Assembly (NCBI GenBank): GCA_903849645.1
Contig: CAINJJ010000030.1
Coordinates: 180,751-244,750, forward strand
Direction of reading: 5' to 3'
Length of the DNA: 64,000 nucleotides
From: an uncultured Acidobacteriaceae bacterium
GTDB lineage: Bacteria; Acidobacteriota; Terriglobia; Terriglobales; Acidobacteriaceae
Shown here: piece after piece, positions 26,447 to 34,071 of the stretch
Layout: the number at the start of each line of letters is the position of its first letter
Numbering within the stretch: the first letter of the stretch is position 1
Translations under genes and position numbers: made by a program
Notes under the pieces: generated by a model
What the model saw: the letters and a program-made list of their open reading frames with translations, nothing else
Told to the model about the DNA's origin: nothing
Databases searched by the model: none

Positions 26447-27259
26447 TTACGTTCCTTGGGACTTCAGCCCTGCCTCGGCGTGGCCGGGAAGGCCAAGCTC
26501 GAAGGTTCCATTTCCTTCCGCATCCCGGGTAAAGCCAAGTACGGCCAACCCACTCGAAAATGCCTGTTGAAACTTGCGGCGGTTCTCCAACTGAACGGCG
26601 AGGGCGCGTTCGCGGTCCGCATCGCTGGCCTTCCACTGGTAGATGGCGGCCGGGACCAGAACCCGCTCCTCGATGACGCCTGCTTGCGGATGGAGGCCCT
26701 GAAGAATGGCCTCGACCCTGGGTGAATCCAGCCGCCACTCGGCCACTAGACGGTCGGTTGGCAGCCCACCCTGCAGTCGAGATGAGGATACACCATAGAA
26801 ATCGACCTCATAGCGGCGGGAGGTTGCGCCCAGCTTGTGGATATTGAGGAAAGCGTTCTTGATCTCCAGCGGGTCAAAGGTCCACTCGATATGGCGGATG
26901 CCGCGCTGGAGGGCCTCGCGGCGCTGCTCCAGCTTGAGGCGCGCGCCCAGCCCCTGGTCGCGGTAGGCGGGGAGAACGGCCAGCATGTGGGAGTGGAGAT
27001 AAGGACTGGCCTCGCCGTTGGCCGACTTGACGCCGGGCCAGGACATGGCAAAACCGACCAGAGAGTCCCTGCCGCCTTGCGGGCCCGCGCCGGGGATTCC
27101 TGTATCAAAGGCGCCAATGACCTGGCCGCCAATCTTCTGCGCCACCAGGAATGCCTTGCGCGGCACCACGTCGCTGGGGTCGTAGCCCCAGGTGGCGATT
27201 TGAAGCTGAACGCAGGCCTCCAGCTCGTCAAAGCCCGCGCAGGCGCGCACGACGATCAT
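26447..27259 (-). CDS. GNAT-family N-acyltransferase
   Basis: 270 residues. The GNAT acyl-CoA site is visible as HMLAVLPAYRDQGLGARLKLEQRREAL (about 91-117), with the R/Q-x-x-G-x-G/A loop. It begins MIVVRACAGFDELEACVQLQIATWGY. The ATG at 27259 overlaps the mazG stop codon (ATGA), which fixes the start; longer upstream frames lie inside mazG. The menC-like gene starts seven bases after its stop. An acyltransferase coupled to an enolase-superfamily racemase suggests N-succinylation or N-acetylation of amino acids before epimerisation, by analogy with Geobacillus; the substrate is inferred. Confidence 0.82.
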   Translation of the reverse strand: MIVVRACAGFDELEACVQLQIATWGYDPSDVVPRKAFLVAQKIGGQVIGAFDTGIPGAGPQGGRDSLVGFAMSWPGVKSANGEASPYLHSHMLAVLPAYRDQGLGARLKLEQRREALQRGIRHIEWTFDPLEIKNAFLNIHKLGATSRRYEVDFYGVSSSRLQGGLPTDRLVAEWRLDSPRVEAILQGLHPQAGVIEERVLVPAAIYQWKASDADRERALAVQLENRRKFQQAFSSGLAVLGFTRDAEGNGTFELGLPGHAEAGLKSQGT

Positions 27260-28185
27260 GCGGAACCCTCCGCGGGGGGAGATTGGGCCAGCTTGCGCTT
27301 GGCCGCGGCCCACAGGTCTTCGAGTTCGGGGGCGGAGAGCTCTTCAAGGGGGCGCGCGGAGGCGAGTTCCATCTCCCTGAAGCGCTGCCGGAAGCGCAGG
27401 TTGCAGCCGCGCAGGGCCATCTCGGCATCCACGCCGAGGTGGCGGCCCAGGTTGACGACGGTGAAGAGCAGGTCGCCCAGTTCGGCCTCGACGGCGGGCT
27501 GGCGCGCGGGGTCGGCGGAGGCGGCCTCGGCCTCGAGCTCGGCGGTTTCCTCCGCGAGCTTGGGCAGCAGGTCGCGCCAGTTTGTCCAGTCGAAACCGGC
27601 CTTTTGCGCCTTGGAGCCGAGCTTGGCGGCCTCGGCCAGGGCCGGCATGGCACGCTGTACGGCGTCGAGACGCGAGGGCGGCGGGCCATCGGCGGTTTGC
27701 GGCTTCTTTTCGGCGGTCTTGATCTCTTCCCAGTTGCGCAGCACGGCGGCGGAGGAGCCCTCGACGGCGGCATCCACCTCGGCGCGGTTGCCGGCGGCGC
27801 GGGATGCCTCTTCGCCGAATACGTGGGGATGGCGGCGGATGAGCTTGCTGTTCAGCGTCTGAAGCACGTCGGCGATGGTGAAATGGCCCTCGTTGGAAGC
27901 CATCTCGGCGTAGAAGAGCACTTGCAGCAGCAGGTCGCCGAGCTCCTCGGCCAGGTGGGGAAAGTCGCGGCGCTCGATGGCGTCGAAGACCTCGTAGGTC
28001 TCTTCGAGGGTGTATTTGCGGATGGAGTCGAAGGACTGTTCGCGGTCCCAGGGGCAGCCGTCGGGGGCGCGGAGGCGGGCCATGATGGCCACCGACTGCT
28101 CGAAGACAGCCGCCGCCCGCGCCGGGTCGGTGACCGTGGGGGGCGCGGAGGCCTGTGCGGTGGAGCTCTCAAGCGGAAGGTCCAT
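27256..28185 (-). CDS. mazG: Nucleoside triphosphate pyrophosphohydrolase MazG
   Basis: House-cleaning enzyme that hydrolyses (d)NTPs to NMP and pyrophosphate. 309 residues with two MazG domains: the first (about 25-130) has CPWDREQSFDSIRKYTLEETYEVFDAI and LAEELGDLLLQVLFYAEMA with the EExxD metal-binding pattern; the second (about 185-260) has PKLAEETAELEAE and AELGDLLFTVVNLGRHLGVDAEMAL. I choose the ATG at 28185 (GGAGG five bases upstream). Upstream in-frame codons would run into the prepilin peptidase gene, which is divergent. It is the first gene of the mazG-GNAT-menC operon and overlaps the GNAT gene by four bases. Confidence 0.94.
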   Translation of the reverse strand: MDLPLESSTAQASAPPTVTDPARAAAVFEQSVAIMARLRAPDGCPWDREQSFDSIRKYTLEETYEVFDAIERRDFPHLAEELGDLLLQVLFYAEMASNEGHFTIADVLQTLNSKLIRRHPHVFGEEASRAAGNRAEVDAAVEGSSAAVLRNWEEIKTAEKKPQTADGPPPSRLDAVQRAMPALAEAAKLGSKAQKAGFDWTNWRDLLPKLAEETAELEAEAASADPARQPAVEAELGDLLFTVVNLGRHLGVDAEMALRGCNLRFRQRFREMELASARPLEELSAPELEDLWAAAKRKLAQSPPAEGSA

Positions 28186-28261
28186 GCCCCTCCAGTCTAC
28201 CTTGGGCGCGAGCGGGTGTTGAGATTGCCGCGTCTGCCGGGCCGTATACTCTAGCTCTCCG

Positions 28262-29188
28262 ATGATGCGCGTTTTGGGAACGGTGTTTGCGGGCTTGCTG
28301 GGGCTGGCGTTTGGCAGCTTTCTGAACGTGTGCCTGAGCCGCTGGCCGCGGGGCGAGAGCGTGGTCAAGCCGCGCTCGCACTGCCGCACATGCGACCGCA
28401 CGCTGGCTTGGTGGGAGAATGTGCCGCTGCTGAGCTGGCTGGCTTTGCGGGGGCGTTGCCGGACCTGCGGGACGTGGATTGGGGGTCGGTATCCGCTGGT
28501 GGAGTTGGCGGTGGGGGCGCTCTGGGGCTATGTTGCATCAGGACAGTACCCGGGCGTTCCTGGGGATTCCATTCCTGCTTCGATTCTTCCCTTTCTCCTT
28601 GCCTCCGTTTTGGCAGGCAGGCTTCTGACAATGATCTTCCTCTGGTTGCTTGTGGCGCTGGCAATTCTTGATGCGGAGCACTTGTGGCTGCCTGACTTTC
28701 TGACCTTGCCCAGCATCGCCATCGGCGTTGTCATCGCGTTCCTGGATTCATTTCTTGCGGTAAAGCTCGACTCCCTCACGGGACTTCTGTTAACCGAGGG
28801 AACGGAGGGGATGTGGTTCGACATGTGGAGTCCAGGCCTCGTTCGGCTCGCTTCGGCTCTCGCCGCCGCCGGCCTCGTTCTACTCATCCGCTGGGTCTAC
28901 TGGCTCATCCGCCGGCGCGAAGGCATGGGCCTGGGCGACGCCAAGCTGATGGCCCTGCTGGGCGCATGGCTCGGCTTGCCGCAGGCACTGCTGGCCTTTG
29001 GCCTCGGGGTTGTGCTGGGAGCGCTGGTGGCGCTGGTGCTGCTGCTCTTGCCCGCACGCGAATCCGAAGGGGATGGCTGGGCGGTGCGAAAGCTGCCGCT
29101 CGGGACGTTTCTGTGCATCGGGGGCATCGTGAGCAGCTTGTGGGGCCAGCCCATCCTGGGGGCTTACCTGCGCTGGTCGGGGTTCTAA
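28262..29188 (+). CDS. pilD: Type IV prepilin peptidase / N-methyltransferase
   Basis: Membrane aspartyl protease that cuts and methylates type IV prepilins and related pseudopilins. 308 residues with about seven helices. The N-terminal methyltransferase-associated domain has two zinc-binding CxxC pairs, HCRTCDR near residue 41 and RCRTCGTW near residue 66. The catalytic aspartates are in ILDAEHLWLPDFLTLP (about 137-152) and in the GxGD-type MGLGDAKLMALLGAW (about 222-236). The start is an ATG-ATG pair at 28262. PilT is 15 kb away; no pilin gene is seen here. The region after it to 29558 is entirely repeat sequence. Confidence 0.94.
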   Translation: MMRVLGTVFAGLLGLAFGSFLNVCLSRWPRGESVVKPRSHCRTCDRTLAWWENVPLLSWLALRGRCRTCGTWIGGRYPLVELAVGALWGYVASGQYPGVPGDSIPASILPFLLASVLAGRLLTMIFLWLLVALAILDAEHLWLPDFLTLPSIAIGVVIAFLDSFLAVKLDSLTGLLLTEGTEGMWFDMWSPGLVRLASALAAAGLVLLIRWVYWLIRRREGMGLGDAKLMALLGAWLGLPQALLAFGLGVVLGALVALVLLLLPARESEGDGWAVRKLPLGTFLCIGGIVSSLWGQPILGAYLRWSGF

Positions 29189-29550
29189 TACTGCAGTTGC
29201 CATTGTTGCTGATGGCCCTGATCCGGGTCTGAAGGCCCCGATGACCGACCCGGCTTTCAGGGGGCTGAACAGGCTGCGGAAAAAGGCCTGTGCTTTATCG
29301 GGAGCCTGGAAAGCCCACCCCAGGGGCTAAAGCCCCGTTGATTATAGGTTACTTACGGCACGACTAAAGTCGTGCCCTGACACTTCGTGCCTTCCCCATC
29401 AAGTTTTTCGCAGCCTGTAAAGCCCGACGTTTTTTTGCATTTGCGGCCCGGCTAAAGCCGTGCCCTTGTTACAAAGCAAGGCTGTGGCGAGTTTTTCCGC
29501 AGCCTGTGAAGCCCCCGCTCCCCCCGGCGGGGCGAACTGCAACTGTACTT
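29188..29550. repeat. Composite REP-like element split by a later insertion
   Basis: Left part (29188-29269) ends with CAGGGGGCTGAA; the right part (29507-29550) begins TGAAGCCCCCGCTCC and ends GGCGAACTGCAACTG. Joined, they match the intact element at 25187-25304. The ends carry related inverted GCAGTTGC sequences. A 237-base element lies between the two halves, inserted in the middle of the hairpin. No gene is present in this 370-base interval. Confidence 0.78.
29270..29506. mobile_element. MITE-like element with perfect 15-bp inverted repeats and 4-bp target duplication
   Basis: 237 bases bounded by CAGGCTGCGGAAAAA (29270-29284) and its exact reverse complement TTTTTCCGCAGCCTG (29492-29506), flanked on both sides by TGAA (29266-29269 and 29507-29510). 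The uninterrupted relative at 25187-25304 has TGAA once at that point, so this looks like a true target-site duplication. Inside are three hairpins with CTAAAG centres: GGGGCTAAAGCCCC (29323-29336), GGCACGACTAAAGTCGTGCC (29357-29376) and an imperfect one (29445-29464). A partial extra copy of the right end (TTTTTCGCAGCCTG, 29404-29417) suggests that it is itself composite. There is no coding capacity; a transposase would have to act from elsewhere. Confidence 0.75.
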
Positions 29551-29558
29551 CCAAACAG

Positions 29559-30269
29559 CTACCTGGGTGCGTCGGGAGCCGGCTTGGCAGTTGCCTGGGC
29601 TTTGGCGATGGCGGGGTCGGCGAGGGCCTTGCGGGCATCCTTGCCGTGCCTGCTGTCGGGGTCGTAGTCCACCACTTTGAGGTACCAGCCGCGGGCCTGC
29701 GCCAGGTCGCCGAGGTGGCGCGCCGCCTCGGCCAGTCCCCAGTAGACATCGGGGTTCTCAGGGTCCAGGATCATGGCCGATTCGTACCGCGAGAGCGCCG
29801 CTTTCCAGTTCTTGCGGTCGAGGTAATAGCTGCCGATCTCGATGTCCTTGGATGCCGCCTCCTGGTGGGTAGGCTCCTTGGCGGCGGGCTTGTGCTTCTT
29901 GTCGGGCACGTCGACGTCAGGGCCGGGGAGGAGCTTGTCGAGGCCGGCGAGGCTGGAGCTGGAGCTGCCCTGGTCGGCGCTTTCGGCCGCGGGGGTGGGG
30001 TCTTCCGGGCTGCGGGCGGGGTCAAGGTCGTCGCCGGGCAGGGGGAGGGGGGCGCTCTCCGCGCCGTTATAGGCGCCTTCGGGCAGCGGGGGCGGGGTCT
30101 TGGAGGGCATCAAGGGCACCGTGCTGGTGTCCTCGGGAAACGGATTGGAACTGGACTGGCCGCCGCCGGCCGGCTTCTGCGGCTCGGCGGCCGGCGCCTG
30201 CGCGCGCGCGCCCTGAGCCGCCGCCAGGCAGGCGGCCAACGCCAGCGCGATTGAAAATCCCCGTCTCAT
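29559..30269 (-). CDS. Secreted or periplasmic TPR protein
   Basis: 236 residues. Signal peptide at 1-23 (RRGFSIALALAACLAAAQGARAQA), then about 110 residues of low-complexity Pro/Ser/Ala/Asp linker, then one and a half to two TPR units (about 140-215: DIEIGSYYLDRKNWKAALSR, AMILDPENPDVYWGLAEAARHLGDLAQAR) and a short Ala/Pro tail. I take the ATG at 30269; upstream codons overlap the divergent SET gene region. Likely a scaffold for periplasmic protein contacts. No specific partner is evident, and the gene is divergent from the SET-domain gene with only a short shared promoter region. Confidence 0.78.
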   Translation of the reverse strand: MRRGFSIALALAACLAAAQGARAQAPAAEPQKPAGGGQSSSNPFPEDTSTVPLMPSKTPPPLPEGAYNGAESAPLPLPGDDLDPARSPEDPTPAAESADQGSSSSSLAGLDKLLPGPDVDVPDKKHKPAAKEPTHQEAASKDIEIGSYYLDRKNWKAALSRYESAMILDPENPDVYWGLAEAARHLGDLAQARGWYLKVVDYDPDSRHGKDARKALADPAIAKAQATAKPAPDAPR

Positions 30270-30343
30270 TGCCCCCGCCTCACGTCCGCGATGGTACGAT
30301 GCGGTCCATACACTTGATCCAAAGGAAAGCATCGCACACTCCC

Positions 30344-30883
30344 ATGGGCTTGATCATCCGCTCCTCCGCCATCCACGCCGCCGGCTGCTACACCACCACC
30401 GACATTCGCAAGGGCCAGCGCGTGGCCGAGTATACCGGGCACCAGTTGGGCAAGGCCGAGGCGGACGCCGCCTATGAGGAGTCGCCCATCACCTACCTGT
30501 TTGGACTCGGCGACGGGACGGTGGTCATCGACGGCCACTGCGCGGCCATGTTCATCAACCACAGTTGCGACGCCAACTGCGAGACCAGCGAGGTGGACGG
30601 GCGGGTGTGGGTTACGGCCGTCAAGCACATCGCCGCGGGCGACGAACTTACCTATGACTATTGCCTCTACGACGGCGGCGACGACGAGGCCCGATGCAAC
30701 TGCGGCGCGGCCAGGTGCCGCGGCACCATGTATTCCAGGGAAGAGGTCAAGCGGCGCAAGGCAGTGGCCAAAGAGGCCGCGCTCAAGGCCCTGAAGAAGA
30801 CCGCGAAGAAGAAGCGCGGCAAGCGCAAGGCCGCCAAACACGCTTCAGAGTGGCCAGTCCACGGTTCCCTGCACACGTCTTAG
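30344..30883 (+). CDS. SET-domain protein lysine methyltransferase with Lys-rich tail
   Basis: 179 residues. The SET fold is well supported: AAGCYTTTDIRKGQRVAEYTG (SAM-binding start), then MFINHSCDANCET (the NHxCxxN motif near residues 79-91), DELTYDYCLY (catalytic Tyr region, about 108-117) and a post-SET zinc motif CNCGAARC (about 127-134). The last 35 residues are dense in Lys/Arg/Ala (KKTAKKKRGKRKAAKH), resembling nucleic-acid-binding tails. I choose the ATG at 30344; earlier in-frame ATGs at 30299 and 30251 would overlap the divergent gene. Bacterial SET proteins can modify chromatin-like or other proteins; the target here is unknown. Confidence 0.85.
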   Translation: MGLIIRSSAIHAAGCYTTTDIRKGQRVAEYTGHQLGKAEADAAYEESPITYLFGLGDGTVVIDGHCAAMFINHSCDANCETSEVDGRVWVTAVKHIAAGDELTYDYCLYDGGDDEARCNCGAARCRGTMYSREEVKRRKAVAKEAALKALKKTAKKKRGKRKAAKHASEWPVHGSLHTS

Positions 30884-31530
30884 CGCGAGCCGGGCACCGG
30901 GACAAACACCAGCCGGGTTCCCTTCTCCAGGCGCAGCTTCTTCGCCGTGCTCCGGAGCGCCGTGGCGGCCTGCGCTCCCGAGGCCACACCCAAGGTCAAA
31001 TGCGGAATGCGCTGCACCTCGCCCATCCTGGCCAGCGGCAGGACGGGATGCTCCTGCGCGGACGAGGGCATGCGGCTCAGGTCAGTGGACGAGCGGCCGG
31101 TGGCTCCAGGTCCAATGCCGGTGGGCATGGCCTTGAAGACATCCATGGCGCTCTTGTCGTCCTCCAGCGGGAAATAGACCGCCATCAGGATGAGCGGAAT
31201 TTTTGTCCCGTCGATGCAGTCCGCGGTGAAGCGCAGGGAGAGTTCCGTGCCCCGCGCCGGCGGCTGGTCCTGCGCCGAGGTCACAACGCCCTTGACCACC
31301 GCGCCGCCATCGACGCCGCAGGTGCGGTAGACCCAGCCATCCATCAGTTGCACGGCGACCGTGTCTCCCGCCTTGAGCCTGCCGGACTCCAGCCGCCCCT
31401 GAAGCGTGGTCCACATCTCCGGCAGAGCTTCCTTCTCCGGCACTGCAGCCGCCTGCCCAGCGGCCCCTGCCATTCCCCAGGCAGCCAGCCCAATCACCGC
31501 GCCGCAGCTCCACCGCTTGATCCTGCTCAT
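30880..31530 (-). CDS. Secreted hypothetical protein with TrbI-like beta domain
   Basis: 216 residues with a signal peptide (SRIKRWSCGAVIGLAAWGMAGAAGQAAA). The body has a pattern seen again in the protein at 47783: LKAGDTVAVQL, then GGAVVKGVVTSAQ with GTELSLRFT, then IPL, and near the end LRLEKGTRLVFVPV. That resembles the small beta-domain of secretion proteins such as TrbI/VirB10, but I do not claim function. The start at 31530 is the ATG of MSRIKRW; an ATG at 31551 is also possible. It converges with and overlaps the SET gene by four bases, and is divergent from dnaX. Confidence 0.65.
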   Translation of the reverse strand: MSRIKRWSCGAVIGLAAWGMAGAAGQAAAVPEKEALPEMWTTLQGRLESGRLKAGDTVAVQLMDGWVYRTCGVDGGAVVKGVVTSAQDQPPARGTELSLRFTADCIDGTKIPLILMAVYFPLEDDKSAMDVFKAMPTGIGPGATGRSSTDLSRMPSSAQEHPVLPLARMGEVQRIPHLTLGVASGAQAATALRSTAKKLRLEKGTRLVFVPVPGSR

Positions 31531-31675
31531 TGCTTGCCCTTGCTTTCTCATGCAGAAGCCCCAGCTTACGCCCCTCGCCAAGCCCACAGCAAATCCACAG
31601 GCTCTCGCTCCGGGACGATACAATCTCCTCCAGGCAGTCAAAAATTGCGTGCGCCTTCAAGGAGCTCTCTCGCCG

Positions 31676-33589
31676 ATGGGTTACCAGGTTCTGGCCAGAA
31701 AATATCGTCCGCAGCGCTTTGCCGACGTGGCGGGCCAGGACCACGTGACCCGCACGCTGCTGAACGCTCTGGCGCAGAACCGCATCGCGCACGGCTACAT
31801 ATTCTCGGGCCATCGCGGCATCGGCAAAACGACCATCGCGCGCATTGTGGCGCAGGCCCTCAACTGCCGGACGGCCATCGGCACGGAGGCGCGTCCCACG
31901 CCGGAGCCATGCGGGGTCTGCGAGTCCTGCATCGAGGTGCGGCAGGGCAACGCGGTGGACGTGATCGAGATTGACGCGGCCACCAACCGCGGCATCGACG
32001 AGATTCGCGAGCTGCGCGAGGCGGCCCGTTACGCCCCGTCGCGCGACCGCTACAAGATCTACATCCTGGACGAAGCGCACCAGATCACGGAAGCCGCCTT
32101 CAACGCGCTGCTCAAGACCCTGGAAGAGCCGCCGGCGCATGTGATCTTCATGATGGCGACGACCGAGCCGGAGAACATACCGCAGACCATCCGCTCGCGC
32201 TGCCAGCACTTCAGCTTTCACGCGGTCAAGTTCGACGACATCTTTGCGCAGTTGAAGATGATTGCCGCCCAGGAAGATGTGGAGGCCGAAGACGCCGCGC
32301 TGGCGCTGCTGTCGGAGGCGGGCGACGGGTCCATGCGCGACGCGCTCTCCATCATGGACCAGGCCATCGCCTCGGCGCCCATCGAGGCGGGCCGTGCGGT
32401 GCTCTCGTCGACGCAGATTCGGGAGCTGATGGGCGCGGTGCCCAACGCCATCTTCGAGCGGCTGCTGGAGGCCGTGGCGGCAGGCCAGAGCGCGGAGCTG
32501 ATGGAGCAGTTGAACATCCTGGTGAACGCGGGACACAGCCCCTCGTCTCTGGCGCGGCAGATGGTGCGCTATCTGCGCAACGCGCTGATGGCCAAGCTGG
32601 GCGGGGCGGCGACCGAACTGCTGCAGATCTCCGGCGACGAACGGGCGCGCGCGGCGCGGACGGCGCTGCTGTTTACCGAGGAAGAGCTGACCCGCAACCT
32701 GCAGATTGTGCTGCGCACCTTTGACGACCTGAACTACCGGCAGGAGCAGCGCTTCCACCTGGAACTGGGGCTGCTGAAGCTGATTCACGCGCAGCGCCTG
32801 CTGCCGCTCGAGGAGCTGTTGAGCGGAGTGACCGCGGGAGGCGGATTCCGCGCCAGTGCGCAGGCATCCCCGGCGAGACCCGCGCCGAGCGCTCCCCGCC
32901 CTGCCCCGCCCGCTCCCGCACCGGCCGCCGCACCCACGCTTTCACCCTTCGGGCCGCCCAGCGGCGGCTGGGGCTCGGGCGCGCCGGGCACGGGACCCAA
33001 GCTCGAAGCCAGCCCCCGGCCGGTGTCCATCTCCAGCCCCGTCGCGACCATGGAGCGGACCGAAGCCGCGCCAACCCCTTTCGCAACCGCGACGCCTTTC
33101 CCGGCGGCGGCTGAAATCACCGGCTTTGCCTCCGCTGCGCCGCTGACCGAGGGCGCGCTGGCCAAGGCGCCCGACCCGGTAGCGCAGCCGGCCAATCAGC
33201 CCGGCATCGACGCCATCCGCCATGCGGTCTCCACGGCGCTGGCCCAGGGAGGGCACGCCTCCGCGGCGCAGTTGCTGGGCTCGGGCACGTGGACGTTGGA
33301 TGGCTCCACAGTGCGCATCGAGGTGGCGGGCATGGGCAAGAAGATGCTGGCCCTCACCATCAACGCGGCTGCCGAGAAGATCATGCGCACAGAGTTGCAG
33401 CGCATCGGCGCGCCTAGCCGCCTTCTTGTGCTTCCCGGCGACGGGTCTGGAACCGCGACCGCCGGACCGATGGCGACTCCCCTGGCCGGCAGCATTCAGG
33501 AGGCGGCCCTGGCTCATCCACTGGTACAGCGCGCCCAGGAGATTCTGAAGGCCGAAGTGCGCTCGGTGGTTGACCTGCGCCGCAAGTGA
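31676..33589 (+). CDS. dnaX: DNA polymerase III subunits gamma/tau
   Basis: Clamp-loader ATPase organising the replicative polymerase. 637 residues. Walker A GHRGIGKTT (45-53); the zinc module has Cys at 64, 79, 82 and 85; Walker B ILDEAH near 123; the sensor region is MMATTEPENIPQTIRSRC. A Pro/Ala-rich linker (about 385-500) leads to a tau-like C-terminal domain. I start at the ATG at 31676 with AAGGAG twelve bases upstream; the long open stretch before it is non-conserved. It begins the dnaX-ybaB-recR cluster, which here is split by a low-G+C cassette. No heptanucleotide frameshift site was looked for systematically, so gamma production is not claimed. Confidence 0.96.
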   Translation: MGYQVLARKYRPQRFADVAGQDHVTRTLLNALAQNRIAHGYIFSGHRGIGKTTIARIVAQALNCRTAIGTEARPTPEPCGVCESCIEVRQGNAVDVIEIDAATNRGIDEIRELREAARYAPSRDRYKIYILDEAHQITEAAFNALLKTLEEPPAHVIFMMATTEPENIPQTIRSRCQHFSFHAVKFDDIFAQLKMIAAQEDVEAEDAALALLSEAGDGSMRDALSIMDQAIASAPIEAGRAVLSSTQIRELMGAVPNAIFERLLEAVAAGQSAELMEQLNILVNAGHSPSSLARQMVRYLRNALMAKLGGAATELLQISGDERARAARTALLFTEEELTRNLQIVLRTFDDLNYRQEQRFHLELGLLKLIHAQRLLPLEELLSGVTAGGGFRASAQASPARPAPSAPRPAPPAPAPAAAPTLSPFGPPSGGWGSGAPGTGPKLEASPRPVSISSPVATMERTEAAPTPFATATPFPAAAEITGFASAAPLTEGALAKAPDPVAQPANQPGIDAIRHAVSTALAQGGHASAAQLLGSGTWTLDGSTVRIEVAGMGKKMLALTINAAAEKIMRTELQRIGAPSRLLVLPGDGSGTATAGPMATPLAGSIQEAALAHPLVQRAQEILKAEVRSVVDLRRK

Positions 33590-33603
33590 CGGTTCCGGTT
33601 GGA

Positions 33604-34071
33604 ATGGTTTCGGATGTAATATTGAAGTGGATGCTGGCCCAAATGCATTTCATAGAAGAAGTTGGTTTGGGTAGCGGCGAGGTTATCATGATTCGGAAAC
33701 CAGGCAAGGACGAGACAATTCTTACCAGTGTTGGCCTTGCTATGGAAGATCGCAAGCCAACCCCGAAGTCTGGATCTTTTGTCACAGGCTTCATCGAGGG
33801 GTTTGGCAGCGTCGGCTACACCTTTGCGCCTGCCAAACTGTCTCCTGGTAGCGAGTCTCTGACGGCGCAACTGGCAAAATCGCCGGCAAGTCAACATGGA
33901 GCGGTTGTCCTGATGGCGAAGAGAAGAATGGCAGCCAAGTATGTAGGCAAGGCCATGGCGAACAAGATTTGCTCCGTTTACAGCGGAACAGGAGAGGGCC
34001 GGACTCGCCAGATCGATGCATTGATGATTCAGCGAGATCTTGCGACAGCGATTTCAAAGTTGCATGGATGA
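33604..34071 (+). CDS. Hypothetical protein preceding DUF2335 gene in low-G+C cassette
   Basis: About 155 residues, soluble, no recognised family. It starts hydrophobic and ends with positively charged stretches (VVLMAKRRMAAKYVGKAM, DALMIQRDLATAISKLHG). A GTG at 33586 would overlap the dnaX stop (GTGA), so the start is uncertain; I use the ATG at 33604. The last eight bases overlap the start of the DUF2335 gene, so the two appear translationally coupled. Counted lines here are about 40% G+C compared with dnaX, indicating a recent acquisition. No function is assigned. Confidence 0.6.
   Translation: MVSDVILKWMLAQMHFIEEVGLGSGEVIMIRKPGKDETILTSVGLAMEDRKPTPKSGSFVTGFIEGFGSVGYTFAPAKLSPGSESLTAQLAKSPASQHGAVVLMAKRRMAAKYVGKAMANKICSVYSGTGEGRTRQIDALMIQRDLATAISKLHG

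Noticed and set aside
32500..33589. dnaX frameshift producing gamma
   Set aside because: No clear A-rich slippery heptamer with a following hairpin was seen; not called.
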